In this document: positions 51,272 to 64,000 of the stretch, piece by piece
Position numbering within the stretch: the stretch's first letter is position 1
How the letters are laid out: the number at the start of each line of letters is the position of its first letter
Assembly: GCF_015240255.1 (NCBI RefSeq)
Contig: NZ_CP061205.1
Location: 1,943,501-2,007,500, forward strand
Origin: Kordiimonas pumila
GTDB taxonomy: Bacteria > Pseudomonadota > Alphaproteobacteria > Sphingomonadales > Kordiimonadaceae
Direction of reading: 5' to 3'
Length of the DNA stretch: 64,000 nt
The notes under the pieces: generated by a model
Database searches by the model: none
What the model saw: only the letters and a program-made list of their open reading frames with translations
What the model was told of the DNA's origin: nothing
Position numbers and translations under genes: made by a program

Positions 51272-51808
51272 GTGAGCAAATCACGCTGGTATATTATCCA
51301 TGCCTATTCGGGCTTTGAAGGCAAGGTTGCCGCTGCTATAAGAGAGCAGTCTGTGCTTCAGGGTCTTGATGCGCTCGTGGATGAGGTAATTGTTCCTACG
51401 GAAGAGGTCATCGAGATTCGTAAGGGCAAGAAGGTAACTGCGGAGAAGAAATTTTTCCCCGGCTATGTGCTTATTAAAATGATACTGACCGATGATACGT
51501 ATCACCTTGTTAATGGCCATGCTAAGGTTACAGGCTTTTTGGGACCGCAGGGTCGACCAAGCCCGATATCTGATGCAGAGGCTGCGCGCATCCTTAATCA
51601 GGTTGAAGAAGGTGTTGAGCGCCCACGTCCAACGATCGTTTACGAAGTTGGTGAAGATGTGCGGGTTATTGACGGACCGTTTGCGAGCTTTAATGGTGTT
51701 GTGGAAGATGTTGATGAAGATCGTTCACGTCTGAAGGTGTCTGTTTCTATCTTTGGCCGCGCCACGCCTGTTGAACTGGAATACACGCAGGTCGAAAAAG
51801 TTATATAG
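51272..51808 (+). CDS. nusG: Transcription elongation/termination factor NusG
   Basis: NusG links RNA polymerase to ribosomes and Rho. The 178-residue protein has the NGN domain ([56 protein letters not shown]) and a C-terminal KOW domain ([45 protein letters not shown]). GTG 51272 is chosen: GGAGA lies 6-10 bases upstream inside the secE end and the protein then begins SKSRWYI, like its relatives. Confidence 0.97.
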   Translation: MSKSRWYIIHAYSGFEGKVAAAIREQSVLQGLDALVDEVIVPTEEVIEIRKGKKVTAEKKFFPGYVLIKMILTDDTYHLVNGHAKVTGFLGPQGRPSPISDAEAARILNQVEEGVERPRPTIVYEVGEDVRVIDGPFASFNGVVEDVDEDRSRLKVSVSIFGRATPVELEYTQVEKVI

Positions 51809-51839
51809 AGATTTGAGGGTAACACCTCGGATAAAGGCT

Positions 51840-51867
51840 GCGGGAGGTCTAGCCATGACCGTACCGC
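51840..51867 (+). promoter_or_regulatory. Candidate L1-binding hairpin in the rplK leader
   Basis: GCGG-GA-GGT-CTAGCCATG-ACC-GTA-CCGC forms a stem of 4 plus 3 pairs with an asymmetric internal loop (GA opposite GTA). Ribosomal protein L1 represses the rplK-rplA mRNA through a stem of this general design. The hairpin covers GGGAGG and the ATG of a 16-codon open frame at 51855-51905. Confidence 0.45.
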
Positions 51868-51916
51868 AAACCCTAGCAAAGGCTGAAGCCATTGCTGAAT
51901 TTTGAAAGGGAATGAA

Positions 51917-52345
51917 ATGGCAAAAAAAATTCAAGGTTACCTGAAGCTTCAGGTAAAGGCCGGTCAGGCTAATCCTTCTCCGCCAATTGGTCCGGCACTC
52001 GGCCAGCGCGGTGTTAATATTATGGAATTCTGTAAAGCGTTTAATGCTGAGACACAGAAATTAGAGCCGGGCATGCCTATCCCGACGATTATCACTGTGT
52101 ATGCGGACAAATCTTTTACATTTGTTACTAAAACTCCTCCTGCTTCTTATTTCCTTAAGAAAGCGGCTGGTCTAAAATCTGGTGGCGCAACACCGGGTCG
52201 TGCGGTAGCGGCGACCATTACGCGTGATCAGGTTAAAGAAATTGCAGAAGCTAAAATGGTTGATTTGAGCGCGAACGACATTGAATCAGCTATGCTGATC
52301 ATTGAAGGTTCTGCCCGCTCAATGGGCCTGCAGGTGGAGGGTTAA
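51917..52345 (+). CDS. rplK: 50S ribosomal protein L11
   Basis: L11 forms the GTPase-associated centre with 23S rRNA. The 142-residue protein begins [41 protein letters not shown] and ends in the RNA-binding domain with [11 protein letters not shown] 51917 has GGGAA upstream; the in-frame ATG five codons earlier is less likely. L11 is the substrate of PrmA, encoded at 7.6 kb. rplA starts 4 bases after the stop. Confidence 0.98.
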   Translation: MAKKIQGYLKLQVKAGQANPSPPIGPALGQRGVNIMEFCKAFNAETQKLEPGMPIPTIITVYADKSFTFVTKTPPASYFLKKAAGLKSGGATPGRAVAATITRDQVKEIAEAKMVDLSANDIESAMLIIEGSARSMGLQVEG

Positions 52346-52349
52346 TATA

Positions 52350-53045
52350 ATGGTTAAAACTACAAAACGCCTGAAGAAAGCTTGGGAAGGCCTTGACCGC
52401 GAAAAGCTTTATACCGTTGCTGAAGCCGTGAACGAGCTTAAAGCACGTTCTGCTGTGAAGTTTGATGAGACAATTGAAGTTTCTATGAACCTTGGTGTTG
52501 ATCCACGTCATGCTGATCAAATGGTTCGCGGCGTTGTTGCTCTGCCTCACGGTACGGGTAAAACAATGCGGGTTGCTGTATTTGCGCGCGGTGCAAAAGC
52601 AGACGAAGCAACAGCTGCTGGTGCTGATGTTGTTGGCGCAGAAGACCTGATGGAAGATATCCAAAAGGGTAACATGAACTTTGACCGTGTGATCGCAACC
52701 CCAGATATGATGGCGGTTGTGGGTCGTCTTGGTAAAGTTCTTGGCCCGAAAGGCCTGATGCCAAACCCTAAGCTTGGTACTGTTACGATGGATGTGAAAG
52801 CTGCGGTTGCTGCTATTAAAGCCGGTTCTGTTGAGTACCGCGTTGAAAAAGCAGGTATTATCCACGGCGGTGTTGGCAAGCTCAGCTTTGACGAAAGCAA
52901 ATTGGTTGAGAATGTGAACTCTTTCATCGGTGCTGTTATTCGCTCAAAGCCGACAGGCGCGAAAGGCACGTATGTAAAGCGTATTGCTATGACATCAAGC
53001 ATGGGCCCAGGCCTTAAAATTGATGTTTCATCAATCGATGCTTAA
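52350..53045 (+). CDS. rplA: 50S ribosomal protein L1
   Basis: L1 forms the mobile stalk at the E site and represses its own operon. The 231-residue protein has [21 protein letters not shown] at the start, the [24 protein letters not shown] block and the conserved [18 protein letters not shown] 52350 has GGAGG 10 bases upstream. Two tandem hairpins follow the stop. Confidence 0.98.
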   Translation: MVKTTKRLKKAWEGLDREKLYTVAEAVNELKARSAVKFDETIEVSMNLGVDPRHADQMVRGVVALPHGTGKTMRVAVFARGAKADEATAAGADVVGAEDLMEDIQKGNMNFDRVIATPDMMAVVGRLGKVLGPKGLMPNPKLGTVTMDVKAAVAAIKAGSVEYRVEKAGIIHGGVGKLSFDESKLVENVNSFIGAVIRSKPTGAKGTYVKRIAMTSSMGPGLKIDVSSIDA

Positions 53046-53057
53046 TTAACAAGATTT

Positions 53058-53114
53058 GTGCTAATGGGTTTTCCTGTTAGCACATTCATTCAGGCGGTTG
53101 TTTTGCCTGAATGA
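53058..53114 (+). promoter_or_regulatory. Tandem hairpins between rplA and rplJ
   Basis: GTGCTAA-N12-TTAGCAC (53058-53083) and TCATTCAGGC-N9-GCCTGAATGA (53086-53114) are two perfect stems two bases apart. Neither is followed by a T-run. They may be a processing site, a partial terminator or part of the rplJ leader. Confidence 0.55.
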
Positions 53115-53393
53115 TAGTAACTGTCCGAGATTGCAGGTGCTGTGAAGTGTGTTTCTAGTGAGTGACCTTCGCAGTTTAAAAGAAATAGATGTCGCGAACT
53201 GTGGCCTGCATGAGATAGGGTAAGGAATTATTGTCTGTTAATGGCAATTCTCGCGGTTCCTACAGGATAGGGTGTAACCCGTTCTGCTCCCTGGACACGG
53301 TAGCGTATTACTTAACACCTTGGTGTGGGTAATACTGGGCTCAAATGACGAAAACCTGAATGTTGATGGTTTTCAAAGTCGGAGACGAGAAAA
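53115..53393 (+). promoter_or_regulatory. rplJ leader, probable L10 autoregulatory RNA
   Basis: The long gap before rplJ contains no gene. At 53305-53335 GTATTAC-TTA-ACACC-TT-GGTGT-GG-GTAATAC forms a hairpin with an internal loop, the general shape bound by the L10-L12 complex in other bacteria. It lies about 58 bases before the rplJ start. The upstream part (CTACAGGATAGGGTGTAACCC) may form the other arm. Assignment is by position and shape. Confidence 0.5.
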
Positions 53394-53909
53394 GTGGAAA
53401 GAGCCGAAAAGCAGGATCTGGTTGCATCCATGCATGATGTTTTTTCTGCAGCAGCATCTGTCGTAGTGGTTCACTATGATGGGTTAACTGTTGCCGAGAT
53501 AACAGCACTGCGTGCAAACATGCGTGAAGTGGGTGCTACACTTAAAGTAACCAAGAACCGGCTGACTCGTCTTGCGCTTAAAGGTACTGAATACGAAGGC
53601 ATTGCTGACCTGTTTACAGGACCAACAGCAATTGGTTATGCGGACGACGCAGTCGCAGCACCGAAAGCCCTTGCTGATTTTGCTAAGAAAAACGAAAAAC
53701 TTCGTCTTCTTGGTGGCGGCATGGGGGCAACGGTTCTGGATACGGCTGGCGTTAAAGCTCTTGCTGATCTGCCATCGCTTGATGAACTTCGTGGTAAACT
53801 TGTGGGTCTCCTGCAAGCTCCTGCTACGAAACTCGCAGCGATTACGCAGGCTCCAGCAAGCCAACTTGCCCGTGTATTTAGTGCTTATAGCAATAAAGAC
53901 GCAGCTTAA
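53394..53909 (+). CDS. rplJ: 50S ribosomal protein L10
   Basis: L10 anchors the L7/L12 stalk. The 171-residue protein shows RAEKQDLVASMHDVF, VVVVHYDGLTVAEITALRANMREVGATLKVTKNRLTRLAL and the C-terminal L12-binding helix KLAAITQAPASQLARVFSAYSNK. GTG 53394 is the start, with GGAGACGAGA upstream. rplL follows after about 100 bases. Confidence 0.98.
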   Translation: MERAEKQDLVASMHDVFSAAASVVVVHYDGLTVAEITALRANMREVGATLKVTKNRLTRLALKGTEYEGIADLFTGPTAIGYADDAVAAPKALADFAKKNEKLRLLGGGMGATVLDTAGVKALADLPSLDELRGKLVGLLQAPATKLAAITQAPASQLARVFSAYSNKDAA

Positions 53910-54013
53910 TTTTAAGAGTAACGCAGGTGGTTGGAGATAGTTCTAGCCCCCTGAATTTTATGCAAATGACACGCGGTTCCCTGTAGTGGAGCCAATTTAT
54001 TGGAGTGAATACC

Positions 54014-54388
54014 ATGGCTGACCTCGATAAGCTTGTAGAAGAACTTTCTGGTCTTACTGTTCTGGAAGCTGCTGAGCTTTCAAAACTTCTCGAAGAAAAG
54101 TGGGGCGTATCTGCTGCTGCACCTGTAGCTGTTGCTGCTGCTGGCGGTGCTGCTGCTGCTGACGCTGCTGAAGAGAAAACTGACTTCGACGTTATTCTTA
54201 CCGCTGCTGGCGACAAGAAAATTAACGTGATTAAAGAAGTTCGTGCCATCACTGGTCTTGGTCTTAAAGAAGCAAAAGATCTTGTTGAAGGCGCACCTAA
54301 GGCTGTTAAAGAAGCCGTTAACAAAGCTGAAGCTGAAGAAATCAAGAAGAAACTTGAAGAAGCTGGTGCTACGGTCGAACTCAAGTAA
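54014..54388 (+). CDS. rplL: 50S ribosomal protein L7/L12
   Basis: The stalk protein that recruits translation factors. The 124-residue product has an N-terminal dimer domain ([29 protein letters not shown]), an Ala-rich hinge, and the conserved C-terminal [50 protein letters not shown] 54014 has GGAG 8 bases upstream; a GTG at 54005 is in frame but off the site. Confidence 0.98.
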   Translation: MADLDKLVEELSGLTVLEAAELSKLLEEKWGVSAAAPVAVAAAGGAAAADAAEEKTDFDVILTAAGDKKINVIKEVRAITGLGLKEAKDLVEGAPKAVKEAVNKAEAEEIKKKLEEAGATVELK

Positions 54389-54409
54389 TTGCTTGAGGCT
54401 TAAATCCTT

Positions 54410-54441
54410 AAGGTCGGATGCGTTTTTCGCTTCCGGCCTTT
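54410..54441 (+). terminator. Partial terminator (attenuator) between rplL and rpoB
   Basis: AAGGTCGGATGCG-TTTTT-CGCTTCCGGCCTT forms a stem of about 11 bp with one mismatch pair and little T-run after it. Position matches the rplL-rpoB attenuator known in other bacteria, which lets only part of transcription reach rpoB. Confidence 0.6.
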
Positions 54442-54628
54442 CGGCGTCCTGATGGTAAAGGACTATAAATATTATACCTTTGTATTGGGTTAAATTACAT
54501 TTTATCCCAAAAATACTTGGATTTTCAGGAGTTTAGGGTAGATTGCTCCCCTGTACTCTGTTTTGACAGCCGAAATTTCCCCTTTTGCAAAGGAGAATTT
54601 AGGCATAATTAAAAGGACGAGGCGAAGC

Positions 54629-57600
54629 ATGGCGACTTCATTCACCGGTCGTAAACGTGTGCGGAAAGACTTTGGACACATTTCTGAAGTAACCCAGATG
54701 CCAAATCTCATTGAGGTTCAGCGGCGGTCTTATGACAAGTTCTTTAGAGCTGGTTCAGACGAGGCGGAGCGCTTAAGCTCGGGTTTGGAAAGAGTTCTAA
54801 AGTCTGTATTTCCCATTCAGGATTTTGCGAGCACTGCATCACTTGAATATGTGAAATATGAGCTGGAAGCACCAAAGTTTGATGTTGAAGAGTGCCAGCA
54901 ACGGGATATCACTTATGCAGCTCCCCTTCGTGTGACGCTGCGCTTGATCGTGTTTGAAGTTGATCCTGAAACTGAAGCCAAGTCTGTTCTCGATATTAAA
55001 GAGCAGGACGTCTATATGGGCGACCTGCCAATGATGACCGATAATGGTACATTTGTTGTGAACGGTACAGAGCGTGTGATTGTTTCACAGATGCACCGTT
55101 CTCCTGGCGTATTCTTCGATCATGACCGTGGTAAAACACACAGTTCTGGCAAGTTTCTTTTTGCCGCGCGGGTTATTCCTTACCGTGGATCATGGCTCGA
55201 TTTTGAATTCGACGCGAAAGACGTTGTTAACGTTCGCATTGACCGTCGCCGTAAATTGCCTGCGACAACGATGCTTTATGCCCTTGGTATGAGCGACGAA
55301 GATATTCTGGCGTATTTTTACAAGATACAAAGCTATAGCCGCACCAAAGGTGGTTGGCGGATTCCTTTCAAAGCTGATGCTTGGCGTGGCCAAAAACCTG
55401 CGTTTGATCTGGTGAATGCTGATTCCGGTGAAGTGATTTGTGCTGCTGGTGAAAAACTGACGCCGCGCCTTGCTAAGAAACTGGAAAACGAAGGCGTTAA
55501 AGGTATTCTGGTTCCTGATGAAATGATCGTGGGCAAATATGTTGCGCAAGACATGATCAATGAAAAGACCGGCGCCATTTATGTTGAGGCAGGTGACGAG
55601 CTGACGGTTGAGGCTATTGAAGCCCTGACAGATGCTGGTTTCAAGCAAATTGAAGTGCTTGAAATTGATGACGTTACTGTTGGGCCGTATATTCGTAACA
55701 CACTCAAAGCCGATAAGGTTGAATGTGCGGATGGTGCGCTTGCTGAGATTTATAAAGTAATGCGCCCGGGCGAGCCACCAACCAAAGAAACAGCCGAAAC
55801 GCTGTTTTATGGCCTATTCTTTGATCCAGAACGCTATGATCTTTCGGACGTTGGTCGTGTGAAAATGAATATGCGCTTGGGTCTTGAGTGTGAAGACACT
55901 ATTGGTACACTGCGCCGTGAAGATATTCTGTCAACACTGCGTACGCTGGTTGATCTTAAGGATGGCCGCGGTGAAATCGATGATATCGATCACCTTGGTA
56001 ACCGCCGTGTACGGTCTGTTGGTGAGTTGATGGAAAACCAGTACCGGATCGGCCTGCTTCGTATGGAGCGTGCTATCCGCGAACGGATGTCATCAGTTGA
56101 TATTGACACTGTTATGCCACATGACCTGATTAACGCGAAGCCTGTTGTGGCAAGTGTTCGTGAATTCTTTGGTTCAAGCCAGCTTTCACAGTTTATGGAT
56201 CAGACGAACCCCTTGTCTGAAATTACCCATAAACGCCGTATGTCAGCGCTTGGGCCCGGCGGCTTGACGCGTGAGCGTGCGGGCTTTGAGGTTCGCGACG
56301 TACACCCAACGCACTATGGTCGTATTTGTCCGATTGAAACACCCGAGGGGCCAAACATTGGTCTTATCAACTCGCTCGCCACATATGCACAGGTTAACAA
56401 GTATGGCTTTATTGAAAGCCCATACCGTAAAGTTGTGGATGGCAAAGTAACAGACGAAATCCTTTACCTGACTGCTATGGAAGAAGGTAAGTTTAAGGTT
56501 GCACAGGCAACTGCTGGGCTTAATGCTGATGGCAGCTTCTCTGGCGAGCTTGTGTCTTGCAGGCAATCAGGTGAATACCTGATGTCTACGCCGAACACGA
56601 TTGACCTTATGGATGTGTCACCAAAACAGCTGGTATCTGTTGCGGCTTCTCTTATTCCATTCCTTGAAAATGATGATGCGAACCGTGCCCTTATGGGATC
56701 GAACATGCAGCGTCAGGCTGTGCCACTTGTGCGTGCTGAAGCACCATTCGTTGGTACGGGTATGGAAAAAGTTGTGGCATCTGATAGTGGCGCTGCGATT
56801 GCTGCACGCCGTACTGGTGTTGTGGAGCAGGTGGATGCGACACGTATCGTTATTCGCGCAACAGATGAGGTTGAATCAGACCAGTCTGGCGTTGATATTT
56901 ATACACTTGCAAAGTTCCAGCGTTCAAACCAGAACACATGTATTAACCAGCGCCCACTTGTGAAAGTGGGAGACGTGATCAATAAGGGTGATATCATCTG
57001 TGATGGTCCGTCAACGGAGCTTGGTGAACTTGCCCTTGGCCGGAATGCCCTTGTGGCGTTTATGCCTTGGAATGGGTACAACTTCGAGGATTCTATCCTT
57101 ATCTCTGAGCGTATCGTGAAAGAAGATGTCTTCACTTCAATTCACATTGAAGAATTTGAAGTGATGGCGCGTGATACGAAGCTTGGGCCGGAGGAAATTA
57201 CCCGTGATATTCCAAACGTGGGTGAAGAAGGTCTGAAAAGCCTTGATGAAGCCGGTATCGTTTATGTTGGCGCGGAAGTGCATCCTGGTGACATTCTCGT
57301 AGGTAAGATTACACCAAAAGGCGAAAGCCCGATGACACCGGAAGAAAAGCTTCTTCGTGCCATCTTTGGTGAAAAAGCATCTGATGTACGTGACACATCT
57401 ATGCGCTTACCGCCCGGTGTTGCTGGTACTGTTGTTGAAGTTCGTGTGTTTAACCGTCACGGTGTTGACAAAGATGAGCGCGCTCTTACGATCGAACGTG
57501 AAGAGATCGAACGTCTGACAAAAGACCGTGAAGATGAACGTGCTATTCTCGAACGTAATATCTATGCACGCCTAAGCCCCTTGTTGATTGGCAGAACTGT

Positions 57601-58726
57601 TACTGCGGGCACCAAGGACATGAAAAAGGGTACGCTTGTTACGGAAGAGGGCCTCTCAGAGCTTCACCGTATTCACTGGTGGGATTTGGCAATCGACGAT
57701 GATGCTGCTATGGGCAACATTGAAGGTCTGCGTAAGCAGTTTGACCAAAACCGTGCCCAGCTTCAGAGCCGTTTCGATGAAAAGATCGAAAAACTCCAGC
57801 GTGGTGATGAGTTGCTTCCTGGTGTTCTGAAAATGGTTAAGGTTTTTGTTGCCGTGAAGCGTAAGCTTCAGCCGGGTGATAAAATGGCCGGTCGTCATGG
57901 TAACAAAGGGGTTATCTCGCGTATTATGCCAATTGAAGACATGCCACACCTTGATGATGGTACAGCTGTCGACGTGGTTCTTAACCCACTTGGTGTACCT
58001 TCGCGGATGAACGTTGGTCAGATTCTTGAAACACACCTTGGCTGGGCCTCACGTGGCCTTGGTCGTCAGATCGATGCGATGCTTGATGCTTACAAACACG
58101 GCGCAGGCACCACAGATGATTTCCGTGGTAAATTCCGGGACATCTACGGTGATGAGCAGTTTGAAAGCGAGATTGCAGAGCTTGACGATGAGCAGATACT
58201 GGAACTTGCTGGCAACCTGACAAACGGTGTTCCTATGGGTACTCCTGTGTTTGATGGTGCTAAAGAGGCTGATATTGTAGTGATGCTTGAAAAAGCAGGG
58301 CTTAACAGCTCTGGTCAGGTTGACCTGTATGATGGCCGTACTGGTGAAAAGTTTGATCGTAAGGTAACTGTTGGTTACATTTACATGCTGAAACTTCACC
58401 ACCTTGTGGATGATAAAATTCACGCGCGTTCGATTGGACCATACAGTCTTGTTACCCAGCAGCCGCTTGGTGGTAAGGCCCAGTTTGGTGGTCAGCGCTT
58501 TGGTGAGATGGAGGTGTGGGCACTGCAGGCATACGGCGCTGCCTATACGCTGCAGGAAATGCTGACAGTTAAGTCTGACGATGTTCAGGGCCGTACAAAG
58601 GTTTATGAAGCCATTGTTCGCGGTGATGATACATTTGATGCAGGTATACCGGAGTCCTTTAATGTTCTTGTGAAGGAAATGCGGTCACTGTGTCTTAATG
58701 TTGAACTGATTACTGGTACAGACTAG
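54629..58726 (+). CDS. rpoB: RNA polymerase beta subunit
   Basis: The 1365-residue beta subunit begins [20 protein letters not shown]. Recognised segments are the rifampicin region ([66 protein letters not shown]), in which the residues usual for rifampicin sensitivity are present, and the C-terminal [33 protein letters not shown] 54629 has AAGGACGAGG upstream; an in-frame ATG-like start at 54563 would add 22 residues without homology. Confidence 0.98.
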   Translation: MATSFTGRKRVRKDFGHISEVTQMPNLIEVQRRSYDKFFRAGSDEAERLSSGLERVLKSVFPIQDFASTASLEYVKYELEAPKFDVEECQQRDITYAAPLRVTLRLIVFEVDPETEAKSVLDIKEQDVYMGDLPMMTDNGTFVVNGTERVIVSQMHRSPGVFFDHDRGKTHSSGKFLFAARVIPYRGSWLDFEFDAKDVVNVRIDRRRKLPATTMLYALGMSDEDILAYFYKIQSYSRTKGGWRIPFKADAWRGQKPAFDLVNADSGEVICAAGEKLTPRLAKKLENEGVKGILVPDEMIVGKYVAQDMINEKTGAIYVEAGDELTVEAIEALTDAGFKQIEVLEIDDVTVGPYIRNTLKADKVECADGALAEIYKVMRPGEPPTKETAETLFYGLFFDPERYDLSDVGRVKMNMRLGLECEDTIGTLRREDILSTLRTLVDLKDGRGEIDDIDHLGNRRVRSVGELMENQYRIGLLRMERAIRERMSSVDIDTVMPHDLINAKPVVASVREFFGSSQLSQFMDQTNPLSEITHKRRMSALGPGGLTRERAGFEVRDVHPTHYGRICPIETPEGPNIGLINSLATYAQVNKYGFIESPYRKVVDGKVTDEILYLTAMEEGKFKVAQATAGLNADGSFSGELVSCRQSGEYLMSTPNTIDLMDVSPKQLVSVAASLIPFLENDDANRALMGSNMQRQAVPLVRAEAPFVGTGMEKVVASDSGAAIAARRTGVVEQVDATRIVIRATDEVESDQSGVDIYTLAKFQRSNQNTCINQRPLVKVGDVINKGDIICDGPSTELGELALGRNALVAFMPWNGYNFEDSILISERIVKEDVFTSIHIEEFEVMARDTKLGPEEITRDIPNVGEEGLKSLDEAGIVYVGAEVHPGDILVGKITPKGESPMTPEEKLLRAIFGEKASDVRDTSMRLPPGVAGTVVEVRVFNRHGVDKDERALTIEREEIERLTKDREDERAILERNIYARLSPLLIGRTVTAGTKDMKKGTLVTEEGLSELHRIHWWDLAIDDDAAMGNIEGLRKQFDQNRAQLQSRFDEKIEKLQRGDELLPGVLKMVKVFVAVKRKLQPGDKMAGRHGNKGVISRIMPIEDMPHLDDGTAVDVVLNPLGVPSRMNVGQILETHLGWASRGLGRQIDAMLDAYKHGAGTTDDFRGKFRDIYGDEQFESEIAELDDEQILELAGNLTNGVPMGTPVFDGAKEADIVVMLEKAGLNSSGQVDLYDGRTGEKFDRKVTVGYIYMLKLHHLVDDKIHARSIGPYSLVTQQPLGGKAQFGGQRFGEMEVWALQAYGAAYTLQEMLTVKSDDVQGRTKVYEAIVRGDDTFDAGIPESFNVLVKEMRSLCLNVELITGTD

Positions 58727-58855
58727 AGCATTAATGAGTTTGGCCGGAGAAAATGAAATCTTCGGCCAGTTTGCCATCTGCAATTCAGACGGTAAGCTTT
58801 GATTTTGGAAGGCGAACAGGGCCCCTTTATTACAGAAGAGCCCTACAGCAACTAA

Positions 58856-63082
<4,227 letters not shown>

Positions 63083-63107
63083 ATTACCGACCAATAGTTA
63101 ATGATAG

Positions 63108-63138
63108 TAAAAAGGCTCGCTGCGGCGAGCCTTTTTTG
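63108..63138 (+). terminator. Rho-independent terminator after rpoC
   Basis: GGCTCGC-TGCG-GCGAGCC followed by six T. Confidence 0.93.
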
Positions 63139-63553
63139 TTGCCATTTCTAAGTGAAGCTGAAAAGAGCAGGGAAGCCCGCTATAGGGTGAAATATGGATA
63201 TTCAGGTGTTCTCTGGAATCATAAAAGCTGTGGGGTTTTCTTTTTTGAGTAAGTTAGGTAAAAGCTGGCAGAAGCTACATTTATGCAAATTAGCCCCTTG
63301 TCACTAATATATAGGGTAGGGCACTCTTTTTTCGTTGACGTTGCTTCTGTTTCGCTGTAGTAAGCGCACCTCGTCAGAGCGCTGGTGGTAACCGAATCCC
63401 GGTTAGACGCTGCGGTTTTCTGACTAAGAGAGTTAAATTTGTAATCCCGAATGGCCTCATCGGAGTGGGTAGTATTCCGATGTAGGTGGTTTTGCTGCAT
63501 GTAAAACGAGTCTTTCGGGTGATGGTGACAGAGAAAAACGGCAAGGAAAAAGA
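63139..63553 (+). promoter_or_regulatory. rpsL upstream region with candidate promoter
   Basis: About 415 bases without a recognisable gene. A good promoter candidate is TTGACG at 63335-63340, a 17-base spacer and TAGTAA at 63358-63363. This would give a leader of about 185 bases before rpsL. Open frames on either strand look random in composition. Confidence 0.5.
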
Positions 63554-63925
63554 ATGCCTACCATTAACCAACTTGTGCGTAAGCCGCGCAAATCAAAGCC
63601 AGTGCACAATAAAGTGCCTGCGCTTGAAGCATGTCCGCAAAAGCGCGGCGTGTGTACACGTGTTTATACAACGACACCAAAGAAGCCAAACTCGGCACTT
63701 CGTAAGGTTGCGCGCGTGCGCCTTTCGAATGGTCATGAGGTTACTTCCTATATTCCTGGTGAAGGCCATAACCTTCAGGAGCACTCTGTTGTCCTGATTC
63801 GTGGTGGTCGTGTGAAAGACTTACCTGGTGTTCGCTACCACACTCTTCGTGGTGTGCTTGATACCCAGGGTGTTGCAGATCGTCGCCGTAGCCGTTCGAA
63901 ATACGGCACGAAGCGTCCGAAGTAA
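63554..63925 (+). CDS. rpsL: 30S ribosomal protein S12
   Basis: S12 monitors decoding at the A site. The 123-residue protein reads [46 protein letters not shown] and [25 protein letters not shown]. The lysines in TPKKPNSA and GRVKDLPG, the usual streptomycin-resistance positions, are unmutated. It starts the str operon (rpsL, rpsG, expected fusA and tuf). Confidence 0.98.
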   Translation: MPTINQLVRKPRKSKPVHNKVPALEACPQKRGVCTRVYTTTPKKPNSALRKVARVRLSNGHEVTSYIPGEGHNLQEHSVVLIRGGRVKDLPGVRYHTLRGVLDTQGVADRRRSRSKYGTKRPK

Positions 63926-63943
63926 GTTTGAGAGGAAGACCGC

Positions 63944-64000
63944 ATGTCTCGTCGTCATAAAGCAGAAAAACGCGAAGTACTGCCTGATCCAAAGTTTGGT
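63944..64000 (+). CDS. rpsG: 30S ribosomal protein S7, N-terminal part (runs off the window)
   Basis: ATG 63944 opens MSRRHKAEKREVLPDPKFG, the S7 N-terminus, and continues to the end of the window (19 codons). AGAGGAAG lies upstream, 18 bases after the rpsL stop. Confidence 0.93.
   Translation, partial: MSRRHKAEKREVLPDPKFG

Noticed and set aside
63219-63500. Minus-strand frame of 93 codons between rpoC and rpsL
   Set aside because: It overlaps the likely str-operon promoter and leader, has no ribosome site and no recognisable domain.

Overview
The window is chromosomal DNA of an alphaproteobacterium. Three things point there: a circularly permuted two-piece tmRNA with the tag ANDNNVEYAVAA, alphaproteobacterial-style SspB, PetP-like and long LigA proteins, and the bamD-recN-ligA gene order. 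Base composition looks a little under half GC, and the gene set (SulP, ClC, DUF389, DegP, HflKC) would fit a marine heterotroph. Kordiimonadales or a related order is possible, but I cannot fix the genus by reading alone. No insertion sequence, prophage, CRISPR array or clear genomic island was seen; almost everything is ordinary core genome.

Layout. 0-7 kb: a truncated PAS-domain gene and a PetP-like MarR regulator (minus strand), then bamD, recN, ligA and a DUF389 membrane protein (plus). 7-24.6 kb: a small orphan protein with a glycine-rich tail, then mostly minus-strand housekeeping genes (prmA, a UvrD/PcrA helicase, a ClC channel, a SulP transporter, a periplasmic solute-binding protein, class I fumarase, sspB), with plus-strand AsmA, AlkC and an LhgO-like oxidoreductase interspersed. 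24.6-35 kb: the permuted ssrA gene, thyA, a CHASE-type sensor kinase, folA, apbC/mrp, hflKC, a DegP protease, and divergent serB/miaA. 35-39 kb: the branched-chain amino acid genes ilvI-ilvH-ilvC behind a leader with competing hairpins. 39-44.6 kb: a two-subunit molybdenum hydroxylase, then an operon of a 46-codon arginine-rich peptide, a YtrA-like GntR regulator and an ABC exporter, behind a promoter overlapped by a palindrome. 44.6-49 kb: a methyltransferase, a cupin, a decayed DUF885 gene, a DUF3422 protein and rlmB. 49-64 kb: tRNA-Tyr, tRNA-Gly, tuf, tRNA-Trp, secE, nusG, rplK, rplA, rplJ, rplL, rpoB, rpoC, rpsL and the start of rpsG.

Functional links. thyA and folA (dTMP synthesis and folate recycling) lie 2 kb apart around a sensor kinase. 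hflKC and degP form a membrane and periplasm protein-quality block. ssrA and sspB, the tag-encoding RNA and the adaptor that hands tagged proteins to ClpXP, lie about 1.2 kb apart. The translation and transcription block carries structured leaders consistent with L1 and L10 feedback control.

The least conventional items are the short arginine-rich peptide with its structured leader, the DUF885 relic with two in-frame amber codons and a large internal deletion, the 104-residue orphan at 7.2 kb, and the about 90-residue insertion in LigA. No wholly new system can be claimed from sequence reading alone.
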